From Amycolatopsis camponoti (GTDB taxonomy: Bacteria; Actinomycetota; Actinomycetes; Mycobacteriales; Pseudonocardiaceae): DNA of 64,000 nt. Below are positions 30,731 through 38,517 of this stretch, piece by piece. The notes beneath the pieces were generated by a model. It had not been told where the DNA came from and searched no databases. It worked only from the letters and a program-made list of their open reading frames with translations. The stretch lies in contig NZ_CABVGP010000002.1 in NCBI RefSeq assembly GCF_902497555.1, positions 1,624,501 through 1,688,500 of the forward strand, given 5' to 3'. A program made the translations under genes and the position numbers. Numbering within the stretch: the stretch's first letter is position 1; every line of letters starts with the position of its first letter.

Positions 30731-31792
30731 TCAACCGAGTGCGGGCATGACCTTGTCCGCGAACAGGTTCAGCGTGCGGGACATCGTCTCGTACGACTGG
30801 CCGCCGAAGTCGAGGTTCCACAGGATCACGTCCGGGCCCAGTACGTCGCGGACCTCTTCGATGCGGCCCAGCACCGTGTCCGGTGAGCCCACTACGGCCT
30901 TGGCCTCCAGCCCGTCGGTCTCCAGGTCGAAGCTCGCCATCTGGCGGGCCATCGCCGTGTAGCCCTCGTACGCCGGCGACTCCACGTTGTGCCAGGACAG
31001 GATCGCTTCCTTGAACGCGTTGAACGACTTCACCATGAACGGCACCGCCAGGTCGCGCGCCTCTTCGTCGGTGTCGGCGATCAGCAGGGGGATGCTCACC
31101 GCGAACTTCGGCTTGCGGCCGGAATCTCCGTGGTTCTCGAGGAACGCGCTGCGGTACAGCTCGACGTACTCGCGCTTGCGGGCCATCTCGTTGAGCTGGG
31201 TCGAGCTGATCAGCAGGTTGAAGCCCTTGCGGCCGGTCCAGTCGAAGCTGGCCGGGGTCGCCAGCGCGGCCACCCACACCGGCGGGCCGTCCTCCTGGAC
31301 CGGCGCGGGCAGCGAATTCGCGTTCTCGTACTCGAAGAACGGCGTCTTCTCCGTGACGTCCTTTTCGTTCCACAGCCGCACGACCGCTTCGATCGTGGCG
31401 AGGAACCGTTCGCGGCTGGTGTCCATGTCGACGCCGAACGCCTCGAACTCGTACGGCAGGAACGCCCGCGCGAACCCGACGTCCAGGCGGCCGCCGCTCA
31501 TCACGTCGACCTGGGCCGCGTGCGCGGCTATCTGGATGGGGTGGTGGAACGAGGCCTGGATGCCGCCGGTCATCAGGCGGATGGACTCGGTGCGCGCGGC
31601 CACGGCCGACAGGAACGCCAGCGGGCTGGGGGAATATCCGCCGTAGGAGCGCAGGTAGTGCTCGGTCATCTTGACGTAGTTCAGGCCGAGCTGATCGGCG
31701 AGCACACTGACTCGCAGCACATCCTGGAAGTACTGCGAGGCGGTCGTGGTCTCCGGGTCGCAGTCCGGCAACAGCGAGACGCCATACTCCAC
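30731..31792 (-). CDS. Luciferase-like (LLM class) flavin-dependent monooxygenase
   Basis: A 353-aa TIM-barrel flavoprotein. Typical elements are the first strand (EYGVSLLPD), MTEHYL at the bacterial-luciferase His-type position, IRLMTGGIQASFHHPIQIA and the SGGRLDVGFARAFLP phosphate-binding loop. GTG at 31792 is chosen because GGAGG lies 9 nt upstream. It uses reduced FMN (or F420) and oxygen; substrates in antibiotic clusters include aldehydes, ketones and carrier-bound acyl chains. It is divergent from the acyltransferase/ligase/oxidase operon over 230 bp, which suggests a shared pathway. The exact reaction is not predictable. Confidence 0.85.
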   Translation of the reverse strand: MEYGVSLLPDCDPETTTASQYFQDVLRVSVLADQLGLNYVKMTEHYLRSYGGYSPSPLAFLSAVAARTESIRLMTGGIQASFHHPIQIAAHAAQVDVMSGGRLDVGFARAFLPYEFEAFGVDMDTSRERFLATIEAVVRLWNEKDVTEKTPFFEYENANSLPAPVQEDGPPVWVAALATPASFDWTGRKGFNLLISSTQLNEMARKREYVELYRSAFLENHGDSGRKPKFAVSIPLLIADTDEEARDLAVPFMVKSFNAFKEAILSWHNVESPAYEGYTAMARQMASFDLETDGLEAKAVVGSPDTVLGRIEEVRDVLGPDVILWNLDFGGQSYETMSRTLNLFADKVMPALG

Positions 31793-31896
31793 GTTCTGAT
31801 ACCTCCGGCGAATAGGGTGACGAGCCTGGATGGGCCGGCTGCCACCTTTTTCCCCTCGCCGGACCCGCGATAGTGGCCCTAGCAAGCCAACCCTGG

Positions 31897-31916
31897 GGGA
31901 ACTCTTAAAGAGTCCC
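31897..31916. promoter_or_regulatory. Imperfect palindrome in divergent promoter region
   Basis: GGGAACTCTTAAAGAGTCCC is a near-perfect inverted repeat located between the luciferase-like gene and the acyltransferase gene. It could be an operator coordinating both. The symmetry is seen; no regulator is encoded beside it. Confidence 0.4.
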
Positions 31917-32022
31917 GCACCCGGAGCTGAGGTTTTGCCTAGAGACCCCATGCTAGCCCGGCTTCGCCTCGGAGCGCGTGCGTAGCGTCGCGGCAGCCGC
32001 GTCGACACGTCAGGAGAATTCG

Positions 32023-32988
32023 GTGACTCTGGGATATCTGTTCGGTGCGAACATCTCCGATCCCGACCCGGAGCACGGCGCGAACCTCTACGAGGCGTAC
32101 CCGGCCATGCGCCGCTCCTACGAGCAGGTGCGCGACTGGACCGGCATCGAACCGCGCGCCCTGCTGCGTGGCGGGCTCGAGTCCCGCAACGACCACGACC
32201 GCTTCAGCCTCGCCGGCATCCGGCTGGCCGCGCTGGCGTTCGGCATCCACGACGTCCTCGCCGAGTCCGACATCCACCCGGCCGTCGCCGGCGGCATCAG
32301 CCTCGGCGGCCTGATCGCGAGCTCCGTCGCCGGTGCCGTGGACCGCCGCACCCTGTTCGACCTGCTCGTGCGCGAGGCCAAGACGCCGGTGCCCGACCCC
32401 GCCCCGCCGGCGCAGGGTGCGGCCATCGCCTTCCTCCCGGTCACCGAGGACCCGACGTTCTACTACGGCGACCGGCGCCCGGGCGTGTACCTCGGCGGCG
32501 ACTTCGGCGTCCTCGCGAACGGCACCGCCCGGCTGCTCATGCTCAGCGGCACCGCCGAAGCCCTGGACAAGCTGGTCGCGCAGAGCCCGCCCGGCATGAT
32601 CAGCGTCATCGACGGCCAGCCGTTCGCCGTGCACTCCCCGCTGCGCCAGTACGCGACCGACTTCATGGCGCCGACCGTGAACGCGATGGCCGTGGCCGAC
32701 CCGCGGATCCCGGTGTGCTCGTTCCTCGAAGAACGCGCGCTGACGACGGCGGACGAGGTCCGCGATCTGTTCCGCCGCAACAAGACCACCACGATGAGCC
32801 TGCCGCACGTGTGCGCCGGCCTGAAGGCACAGGGCGTCCGGCTCGCCTTCGTCCTCGGCCCCACGCTGCCCGCCGGCGTCCTCGACTTCCCGTTCCCCGT
32901 CGTGCGGATCACCGAACCGCACCACGTCACCGAAGCCATGACCGCGATCTACGACTACGCGGTCGACCTCGTCGCCCCCGGCGTCTGA
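32023..32988 (+). CDS. Discrete acyltransferase (malonyl-CoA:ACP transacylase fold)
   Basis: A 321-aa stand-alone protein of the FabD/AT fold. The nucleophile elbow reads AGGISLGGLIAS (Ser93), where GHSLGE is normal, so the His and Glu flanking the Ser are replaced. The catalytic His204 is present in FAVHSPLRQY, matching the usual FHSPL motif. The loss of the GHS histidine and of the following Glu departs from malonyl-specific ATs and points to an altered acyl donor or to editing of stalled chains. The GTG at 32023 has AGGAG 8 nt upstream. It leads an operon with a ligase-like protein and an FAD oxidase. All PKS modules seen have their own AT, so it is not needed for chain extension. Confidence 0.72.
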   Translation: MTLGYLFGANISDPDPEHGANLYEAYPAMRRSYEQVRDWTGIEPRALLRGGLESRNDHDRFSLAGIRLAALAFGIHDVLAESDIHPAVAGGISLGGLIASSVAGAVDRRTLFDLLVREAKTPVPDPAPPAQGAAIAFLPVTEDPTFYYGDRRPGVYLGGDFGVLANGTARLLMLSGTAEALDKLVAQSPPGMISVIDGQPFAVHSPLRQYATDFMAPTVNAMAVADPRIPVCSFLEERALTTADEVRDLFRRNKTTTMSLPHVCAGLKAQGVRLAFVLGPTLPAGVLDFPFPVVRITEPHHVTEAMTAIYDYAVDLVAPGV

Positions 32989-33002
32989 ACCAAGGAGAGT
33001 CC

Positions 33003-34082
33003 GTGAGCACCCGCACGCACGAACGTGCCAGCCTGACCGACCACTGGTTGTCCCTCGACCTCGACGCGTGGACGAGGCACGTGGTGCGGCGGCACTTCAA
33101 CCCCGAGCTCGGCAGTCCCTACTGGCTCAAGCGGGCGACCGAGCTGTCGTTCGACCCGATGGACATCACGCGGTACGACCAGCTCGCCGAATTCGGGCCG
33201 TTCCCGCCCGGCGACCTGCGCGGCATGGACCCCGGCGACCTCGTGCCGCGCACCGTGCCGCGGCCGCTGATCGGGCGCGTCTGGGAGTCCGGCGGCACCA
33301 CCGGCGACCCCGTGCGCGTGTTCTACACCGAAGACATGATGACCCACCGCGTCGAATGGCGGCGCTGGTCGTACCTGTTCGACGGCTACCGGGCGGGCCG
33401 CACCTGGCTGCAGGCGACGCCGAGCGGGCCGCACCAGATCGGCAACGGCGCGATCGAGCTGTCCGAGCAGCTGGCCGGGCTCGTGTACGGCATCGACATG
33501 GACCCGCGCTGGATCAAGCAGCTCATCCGCGCCGGCAAGATGAAGGAGCTGGGGGAGTACACCGAGCACGTGCTCGGCCAGATCGTCGACTGCCTGCGCT
33601 CCCAGCACGTGCACTACCTCAACACCACGCCCGCCCTGCTGCAGAAGCTGATCGCGCGCCACCCGGAGCTGGTCGCCGCGCTCGACGGCGTCCGCCTCGG
33701 CGGCACGCACATGAGCCCGCAGATGTACCAGGACTTCGTCAAGGCCCTCGACGGCGGGCTCGTGCGGTCGGGCTACGGCAACACCTTCGGCAACGCGGTG
33801 AGCCTGCACCCCGAGGACGGCGGGGCGATCCTTCCCTACGCGCCGACGTACCCGCAGGTGACGATGTCCGTCGTGGACCCGGAAGACTTCAAGAAGACCG
33901 TCGACAAGGGACAGTCGGGCCAGCTGAAGCTGACCGTGCTGCACGAGGACCTGTTCCTGCCCAACCTGATGGAGCGAGACGAAGCGACTCGCTACGACAC
34001 CAAGGGCGAGTGGCCGGTCGACGGCGTGTACAACGTGCGCCCGCTGCAGGTGAGCCAGGCCGCGCCGGAAGGGCTCTACTGA
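33003..34082 (+). CDS. PaaK/EhpF-like adenylate-forming protein, short C-terminus
   Basis: A 359-aa protein related to phenylacetate-CoA ligases. The P-loop is WESGGTTGDPVRVF (residues about 94-107), followed by a GYGNTFGNA adenine-region motif and the QSGQLKLTVLHEDLFLPN segment. It ends soon after GEWPVDGVYNV. The mobile C-terminal domain of about 100 residues with the catalytic Lys found in full PaaK (about 430 aa) is missing or very reduced. EhpF-type proteins of phenazine clusters are similarly divergent. It may form acyl adenylates without CoA ligation, or be a binding protein. It starts 14 bp after the acyltransferase with AAGGAGAG upstream and overlaps the next gene (TGATG). Confidence 0.72.
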   Translation: MSTRTHERASLTDHWLSLDLDAWTRHVVRRHFNPELGSPYWLKRATELSFDPMDITRYDQLAEFGPFPPGDLRGMDPGDLVPRTVPRPLIGRVWESGGTTGDPVRVFYTEDMMTHRVEWRRWSYLFDGYRAGRTWLQATPSGPHQIGNGAIELSEQLAGLVYGIDMDPRWIKQLIRAGKMKELGEYTEHVLGQIVDCLRSQHVHYLNTTPALLQKLIARHPELVAALDGVRLGGTHMSPQMYQDFVKALDGGLVRSGYGNTFGNAVSLHPEDGGAILPYAPTYPQVTMSVVDPEDFKKTVDKGQSGQLKLTVLHEDLFLPNLMERDEATRYDTKGEWPVDGVYNVRPLQVSQAAPEGLY

Positions 34083-35158
34083 TGGCGGCGCCGAAGGTGG
34101 TCGTGATCGGCGCCGGCGTCATCGGCGCTTCGGTGGCCTACCACCTCGCCCGGCGCGGCGCGCGCGTGCACTGCGTCGACCGCGCGGACCGGCCCGCCTC
34201 GGGCACCACGGAGGTCGGGTTCGCCACCGCGACGGCGTACCGGCGCTTCCCCAAGTCCTACTTCGAGCTGAACCAGGCGGGCATCGCCGAGCACGCCGCG
34301 CTCGCCGGCGAGTACGCACCCGCGCCCTGGTGGCACCGCACCGGGACGGCCGCGTGGACCGACGACGAGTCGTTCACCGGCTACCTCGCCCAGCTCGAAG
34401 AGTGGGGCTGCCCGGTCGAGCGGTACGCCGCGGAGGACTCTTCGGTCGTCTTTCCCGCGTCGGGACCGGTCGCCTTCCTGCCCGCCGAGGGCTGGATCGA
34501 TGCCGTCGCCTTCACCCGCCACCTCCTCGACCAGGCGATCTCCTACGGCGCAACGCTGGAGCTGAACGCCGAGGTGACGTCGGTGTCGGGCGGCGTCGGC
34601 CTCGCGGACGGCCGCCGGATCGAAGCCGACGCCGTGGTCAACGCCACCGGCTCGGCCGCCGACGAGATCGGCGCACTGGCCGGTGCGCGCCCGTTCCTCG
34701 GCGAGCCCCGGCGCAGCCTGATCGCCCACCTGCTCGTCGACGGCGACCCGCTGCCCTGCATCCTGCGCGCGCCCGAGGTCAGCATCCGGCCGGACGGCCC
34801 CGGCCGCGTGGTCCTGCGCTCGGACCGCGTCGACCGCGGCCTGCCCGCGCGCTCGGGCACTCCCGACCCCGAGTTCGTGAAGGATCTCCTGGACCGGGCG
34901 GCGAAGGTCGTCCCGCTGCTCGGCACGGCCACCGTGCGCACGGCGAGCGTCGTGGACGCGCGCTGTGCGCGTGACGAACTGCCGAGCGTCGGGCCGTTGT
35001 CGGCGGTGCCGGGGTACTACGAGGCCGTCGCGAGCGCCGGGGTCACGCTCGGACCGCTGTTCGGGCGCGCGCTGGCCGGCCGCATCGTCGACGGCGTGGG
35101 CGACGAGCTGGTCGACGTCTTCACCCCGGATCGCTTCGGCGCCGGGGGTCGTGAGTGA
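34082..35158 (+). CDS. FAD-dependent amine oxidase (DAO/glycine-oxidase family)
   Basis: A 358-aa flavoprotein with the N-terminal FAD motif VVVIGAGVIGASVAYHLARRGA and a DAO-family body. VVNATGSAADEIGAL is the second nucleotide-contact region, and the C-terminal segment YYEAVASAGVTLGPLFGRALA closes the FAD site. Such enzymes oxidise secondary or primary amines of small amino acids to imines with release of H2O2. It is the last gene of the acyltransferase-ligase-oxidase operon and overlaps the ligase by one base. Its final residues GGRE and TGA stop are encoded by palindromic element copy 4. A substrate derived from proline, glycine or an amino sugar is possible; none is demonstrated. Confidence 0.82.
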   Translation: MAAPKVVVIGAGVIGASVAYHLARRGARVHCVDRADRPASGTTEVGFATATAYRRFPKSYFELNQAGIAEHAALAGEYAPAPWWHRTGTAAWTDDESFTGYLAQLEEWGCPVERYAAEDSSVVFPASGPVAFLPAEGWIDAVAFTRHLLDQAISYGATLELNAEVTSVSGGVGLADGRRIEADAVVNATGSAADEIGALAGARPFLGEPRRSLIAHLLVDGDPLPCILRAPEVSIRPDGPGRVVLRSDRVDRGLPARSGTPDPEFVKDLLDRAAKVVPLLGTATVRTASVVDARCARDELPSVGPLSAVPGYYEAVASAGVTLGPLFGRALAGRIVDGVGDELVDVFTPDRFGAGGRE

Positions 35159-35193
35159 GAAACAGGGTTAGAACACTGTTTCTCACTCACGAC
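35147..35193. repeat. 48-bp palindromic element, copy 4
   Basis: Arms as in the other copies (last base differs), centre AGGGTTAGAACACT. It overlaps the 3' end of the FAD oxidase gene and contributes its last three codons and stop. It lies 73 bp upstream of the tRNA gene. Confidence 0.9.
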
Positions 35194-35266
35194 AAGCCGC
35201 TGCAGACCTAGCAAGTTCCCCAAAAAAACCGCCGCATAATGATCTCGCACCGGGAAACCGGGGCGA

Positions 35267-35345
35267 AGGGGTGTAGCTCTCAATTGGCCAGAGCAGCGGT
35301 TTCCAACACCGACGGTTGCAGGTTCGAGTCCTGCCGCCCCTGCCA
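35267..35345 (+). tRNA. tRNA-Trp (anticodon CCA), CCA end encoded
   Basis: The acceptor stem AGGGGTG (35267-35273) pairs with CGCCCCT (35335-35341), followed by discriminator G and an encoded CCA. The D arm is GCTC/GAGC with a long loop, the anticodon loop is TTCCAAC with anticodon CCA, and the T arm is GCAGG-TTCGAGT-CCTGC. The top anticodon-stem pair is G-A instead of a Watson-Crick pair, a small irregularity. A CATAAT box about 30 bp upstream could be the -10. It sits between two halves of the cluster and could be an integration target, though no repeat of its 3' end was noticed in the window. Confidence 0.85.
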
Positions 35346-35402
35346 CGAACACCAGTACCACCGGTCCCGGTCGGGCCCGCCGAACCGTTGGGAGTGCCCG
35401 AG

Positions 35403-36272
35403 GTGACCATCTGGACCGAGCTGCTCGGCAGCCAGACGCACGTCCTCGGCGAGAAGTACCGGACCCGCGTCATCGAGGCCGGCGACGGCGAGCCGCTGGT
35501 GCTGCTGCACGGCGTCGGCGGGCACGCCGAGGCCTACGCGCGCAACGTGACCCGGCTCGGCCGGCGCCACCGCGCGATGGCGATGGACCTGCTGTGGCAC
35601 GGCTTCTCGGCCAAGCCGGAGTTCACGCACGACGCCGTCGGCACGTACGTCGCGCAGGTGCTCGACCTACTGGACTCCCAGGGCATCGAGCGCGCGCACC
35701 TCGAAGGCGAGTCGCTCGGGGGCTGGGTCGCGCTGACCCTCGCGCTGGAGCACCCCGAGCGCGTCGGAAAGCTGGTGCTCAACACCACCGCCGGCGTCAA
35801 GTGGGCGCCGGGTTCGGTCAACGAACGCCCCGCCGAAGGGCGTGAGGCCCTGCGTGCCCGCTCTCTGGCCGCCATCGAAAACCCGACGCCGGAGACCATC
35901 CGCACCCGGCTGGAGTGGTTGATGGCCACCCCCGACCGCGTCACCGACGAGCTGGTCGAGGTCCGCCGCCGGATCTACGCCGAACCGGCGACCAACGCCG
36001 CGCTGCGCACGGTGTTCGAGAACTCCTTCGGGTTCGGCTCCGGGCCGAACCGGAAGATCTCCGAGGACCGGCTGGCGACGGTGAGCGTGCCGACGCTGGT
36101 GCTGTGGTCGGACCACAACCCCGGCAGCGGGCCCGACGTGGGCCGCCGGATCGCGAAACTCATCCCGGGCGCGGCCTTCCACAGCGTCGCCGACGCCGCG
36201 CACTGGCCCCAGTGGGAGCAGCCCGAGGAACACGACCGCGTGGTCCTCGACTTCCTGGGCCGTGCGGAGTGA
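35403..36272 (+). CDS. Alpha/beta hydrolase, meta-cleavage product hydrolase type
   Basis: A 289-aa alpha/beta hydrolase. The oxyanion motif is LLHGVGGHAE, the nucleophile elbow EGESLGG has Ser104, and the acid Asp237 (WSDHNPG) and His267 (DAAHWPQWEQPE) complete the triad. The AHWPQWEQP ending is typical of MhpC/BphD/HsaD hydrolases that split ring-cleavage products. It directly precedes an extradiol dioxygenase, which supports that role, although cluster hydrolases can also act as acyltransferases. GTG 35403 with GGGAG upstream is preferred, since longer frames run into the tRNA. It is first in a five-gene operon. Confidence 0.85.
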   Translation: MTIWTELLGSQTHVLGEKYRTRVIEAGDGEPLVLLHGVGGHAEAYARNVTRLGRRHRAMAMDLLWHGFSAKPEFTHDAVGTYVAQVLDLLDSQGIERAHLEGESLGGWVALTLALEHPERVGKLVLNTTAGVKWAPGSVNERPAEGREALRARSLAAIENPTPETIRTRLEWLMATPDRVTDELVEVRRRIYAEPATNAALRTVFENSFGFGSGPNRKISEDRLATVSVPTLVLWSDHNPGSGPDVGRRIAKLIPGAAFHSVADAAHWPQWEQPEEHDRVVLDFLGRAE

Positions 36273-36292
36273 CCAGCAGGAGGACGAACCCC

Positions 36293-37159
36293 ATGCGCAT
36301 CCGCAGTCTCGCCTACGTCGGACTGTCCACGAAGGAGGTCGCGGCCTGGGAGACCTTCGCCGCGGACGTTCTGGGCCTGCCCGGCCAGTGGATCGACGAC
36401 GGGCGCCTGCTGCTGCGCATGGACGAGCGGGCCTACCGCTTCGACGTGCGCCACGGCGAGAGCGAAGCGCTGTCCTGGCTGGGCTGGGAGGTGGCGAGCG
36501 CCGCCGACCTGACCGCGCTCGAACACGAGCTGACCGCCGCCGGCGTCGCGGTCACCCGGGCGACCGCCGCCGAGTGCGCCGACCGCCGGGTCGCCGGGAT
36601 GGTCTGGCTCGAAGACCCGTCCGGGCTGCGCCACGAGCTGTTCTACGGGCAGGAGGCCGACTTCCGGCCGCTGCGCCTGACCCGCGCGCTGGCCGGCTAC
36701 CGGACCGGCGAGCACGGGATGGGCCACGCCGTCGTCGGCGTCACGAACTACGCCGAAACGCTGGCGTTCCTGGTGGACACGCTCGGCTTCGGCGTCAGCG
36801 ACACGTTCAAGGGCTTCATCGCGTTCCTGCACTGCAACCCGCGCCACCACTCCATCGCGCTGGTGGAGACCGACGAGCCCGGCCTGCGGCACATCATGCT
36901 GGAGACGACGACCCTCGACGACGTCGGCGCGACCATCGACGTCGCCTACGACCGCCGCATCGTCACGCGCACGCTGGGCCGCCACACCAACGACCGGGCC
37001 GTGTCGTTCTACCTCGAGACGCCGTCCGGTTGGGAGATCGAGTACGGCTGGGACGGCCTGGACGTGGACACCGCCGACTGGTCGACGCGGCAGCTGGCCG
37101 GGCCGACCAGCCTGTGGGGGCACCACCACGTGTCCGGCACCGAGATCAAGACCTCATGA
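36293..37159 (+). CDS. Type I extradiol ring-cleavage dioxygenase (VOC fold, BphC/HsaC-like)
   Basis: A 288-aa two-domain vicinal-oxygen-chelate protein. The active domain (about 142-260) has the Fe(II) ligands His145 (GHAVVGV), His200 (RHIMLE) and Glu250 (WEIEYGW). The catalytic residues are His186 (RHHSIAL), His231 (GRHTND) and Tyr240 (FYLETPSG), spaced as in 2,3-dihydroxybiphenyl dioxygenase. It should insert O2 next to a catechol to open the ring, giving the substrate for the adjacent hydrolase. A clear AGGAGG site lies upstream. Its stop overlaps the M20-like start (ATGA). The intact active site suggests true ring cleavage of a dihydroxy aromatic, identity unknown. Confidence 0.88.
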   Translation: MRIRSLAYVGLSTKEVAAWETFAADVLGLPGQWIDDGRLLLRMDERAYRFDVRHGESEALSWLGWEVASAADLTALEHELTAAGVAVTRATAAECADRRVAGMVWLEDPSGLRHELFYGQEADFRPLRLTRALAGYRTGEHGMGHAVVGVTNYAETLAFLVDTLGFGVSDTFKGFIAFLHCNPRHHSIALVETDEPGLRHIMLETTTLDDVGATIDVAYDRRIVTRTLGRHTNDRAVSFYLETPSGWEIEYGWDGLDVDTADWSTRQLAGPTSLWGHHHVSGTEIKTS

Positions 37160-38517
37160 CGCCCGACCCGATCGACCCGGACATCACGCAGCTGTCCGGC
37201 TGGCAGCGGGAATGGGTCAAGGCCGCCCGCGCCTCGGTCGACGAGGAGGAGCTGGCGCTGCTGTGCCAGGCGGCCACCGACATCCCCAGCCCGACCGGCT
37301 GCGAGCGGGAGCTGGCCGAGTACTTCCGCGACGTGATGACCTCGTCCGGGATCGACAGCCGCGTGCAGGCGATCGACGAACGCCAGGCCAACCTCGTCAC
37401 CCGCGTCGGCACCGGCCGCACGGGCGCGCAGCTGCTCCTGCTCGCCCCGCTCGACACGGCGTTCGCGCCGGGCCGCGAGGACGCGCCGTGGCTCGGGGAA
37501 CGGCCTCGCGACGACTTCACGCTGCCCGCGCAGCGCTACGGCGACAAGGTCGTCGGGCTCGGCGCGGAGAACCCCAAGGCGTTCGCCAGCTGCGCGCTGG
37601 CCGCCGCGCTCGCCGTGCACCGCTCCGGCGTGCCGCTGGACGGGCAGCTGGTGGTCGCGCTCGTCGGCGGCAGCATGCCGGTGCTGGCCGGGGAGCAGTC
37701 CTCGCGGCGCAACTCGGGCATGGGCGTCGGCACCCAGTTCCTGATGGACCACGGCCAGTGCTCCTCCGACCTCGCGATCGTGCTCAAACCGGGCTACTCG
37801 GTGGTGCACGAAGAGGTCGGGTTCGCGATCTTCCGCGTCGTCGTGCGCGGTTCGGTCGGCTACACCGGCAGCCGGCACAAGGGCAGCTACAACAACGCGA
37901 TCGTCGCGGCCGCCCGGATGGTCGGGCGGCTGGAGGGCTGGTTCGCCGAGTACACCGCGCGCAACTCCTCGGGCCAGGTGGCGCCGCAGGGCGCGGTCAC
38001 CGCGATCCGGGCCGGCGACGGGACCAAGCCGGCGTTCAACCCGGCCACCTGCGAGTTCTGGGTCGACCTGCGGGTCAACCCGCGCACCACGGTCAACGCC
38101 GTGGCCGGCCAGTTCGAGGCGATCGTCGCCGAGCTGCGGGCGTCGGAGCCCGCCGTCGGGATCGAGGTCGAGCTGGTGGCCGGTCAGGCGGGGTCGGCGA
38201 CGCCCGCCGACAGCCCGGTCGTCACCCGGCTGGTCCGGGCCTGGGAAGAGGTCGAAGGCCGGCCGCACGTGCCGGGCAAGCCGGGCAGCGGGCTGTCCGA
38301 CGGCGGCGTGCTGCGCCGCCACGGCATCCCGACCGCGCGGATCGGCCTGCCGATGCCCACTGAGCCCGGGCCGTTCGAAGGGTTTTCCATGGGCGTCGCG
38401 GACCTGCCCGCCATGCGCCGGCTGGTCGACCTGCTGGTCGGCGTCGTGGTGGACGTGACCACCCGGCAACGCGCCGAACTGTGTGAGCCTCCCGCGAGCA
38501 GTCGAGGAGACAACTGA
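37156..38517 (+). CDS. M20-peptidase-fold protein lacking most metal ligands
   Basis: A 453-aa protein with the M20 (ArgE/DapE/CPG2) architecture: catalytic-domain halves around a dimerisation domain (HKGSYNNAIVAAARMVGRLE). The zinc-site motifs have changed. The GHxD position reads APLD (Pro98 for His, Asp100 kept). The RGAxDMK position reads GLGAENPK (Asn139 for Asp). No Glu-Glu pair appears where DEExG is expected (GGSMPVLAGEQ). The E/D-P position is LKPG (Lys211), and the last His is replaced in FEGFSMG. It is therefore unlikely to be a conventional zinc hydrolase. It overlaps both neighbours (ATGA and TGATG) in the ring-cleavage operon, so expression is tied to the dioxygenase and the Rieske enzyme. 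Confidence 0.8.
   Translation: MTPDPIDPDITQLSGWQREWVKAARASVDEEELALLCQAATDIPSPTGCERELAEYFRDVMTSSGIDSRVQAIDERQANLVTRVGTGRTGAQLLLLAPLDTAFAPGREDAPWLGERPRDDFTLPAQRYGDKVVGLGAENPKAFASCALAAALAVHRSGVPLDGQLVVALVGGSMPVLAGEQSSRRNSGMGVGTQFLMDHGQCSSDLAIVLKPGYSVVHEEVGFAIFRVVVRGSVGYTGSRHKGSYNNAIVAAARMVGRLEGWFAEYTARNSSGQVAPQGAVTAIRAGDGTKPAFNPATCEFWVDLRVNPRTTVNAVAGQFEAIVAELRASEPAVGIEVELVAGQAGSATPADSPVVTRLVRAWEEVEGRPHVPGKPGSGLSDGGVLRRHGIPTARIGLPMPTEPGPFEGFSMGVADLPAMRRLVDLLVGVVVDVTTRQRAELCEPPASSRGDN

Noticed and set aside
32023..32988. Trans-AT serving the polyketide synthase
   Set aside because: Every module seen carries an intact cis-AT with catalytic Ser and His, and the modules lack trans-AT architecture.
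35316..35402. Longer N-terminus for the ring-cleavage hydrolase
   Set aside because: The frame upstream of 35403 overlaps the tRNA-Trp gene and has no ribosome binding site.
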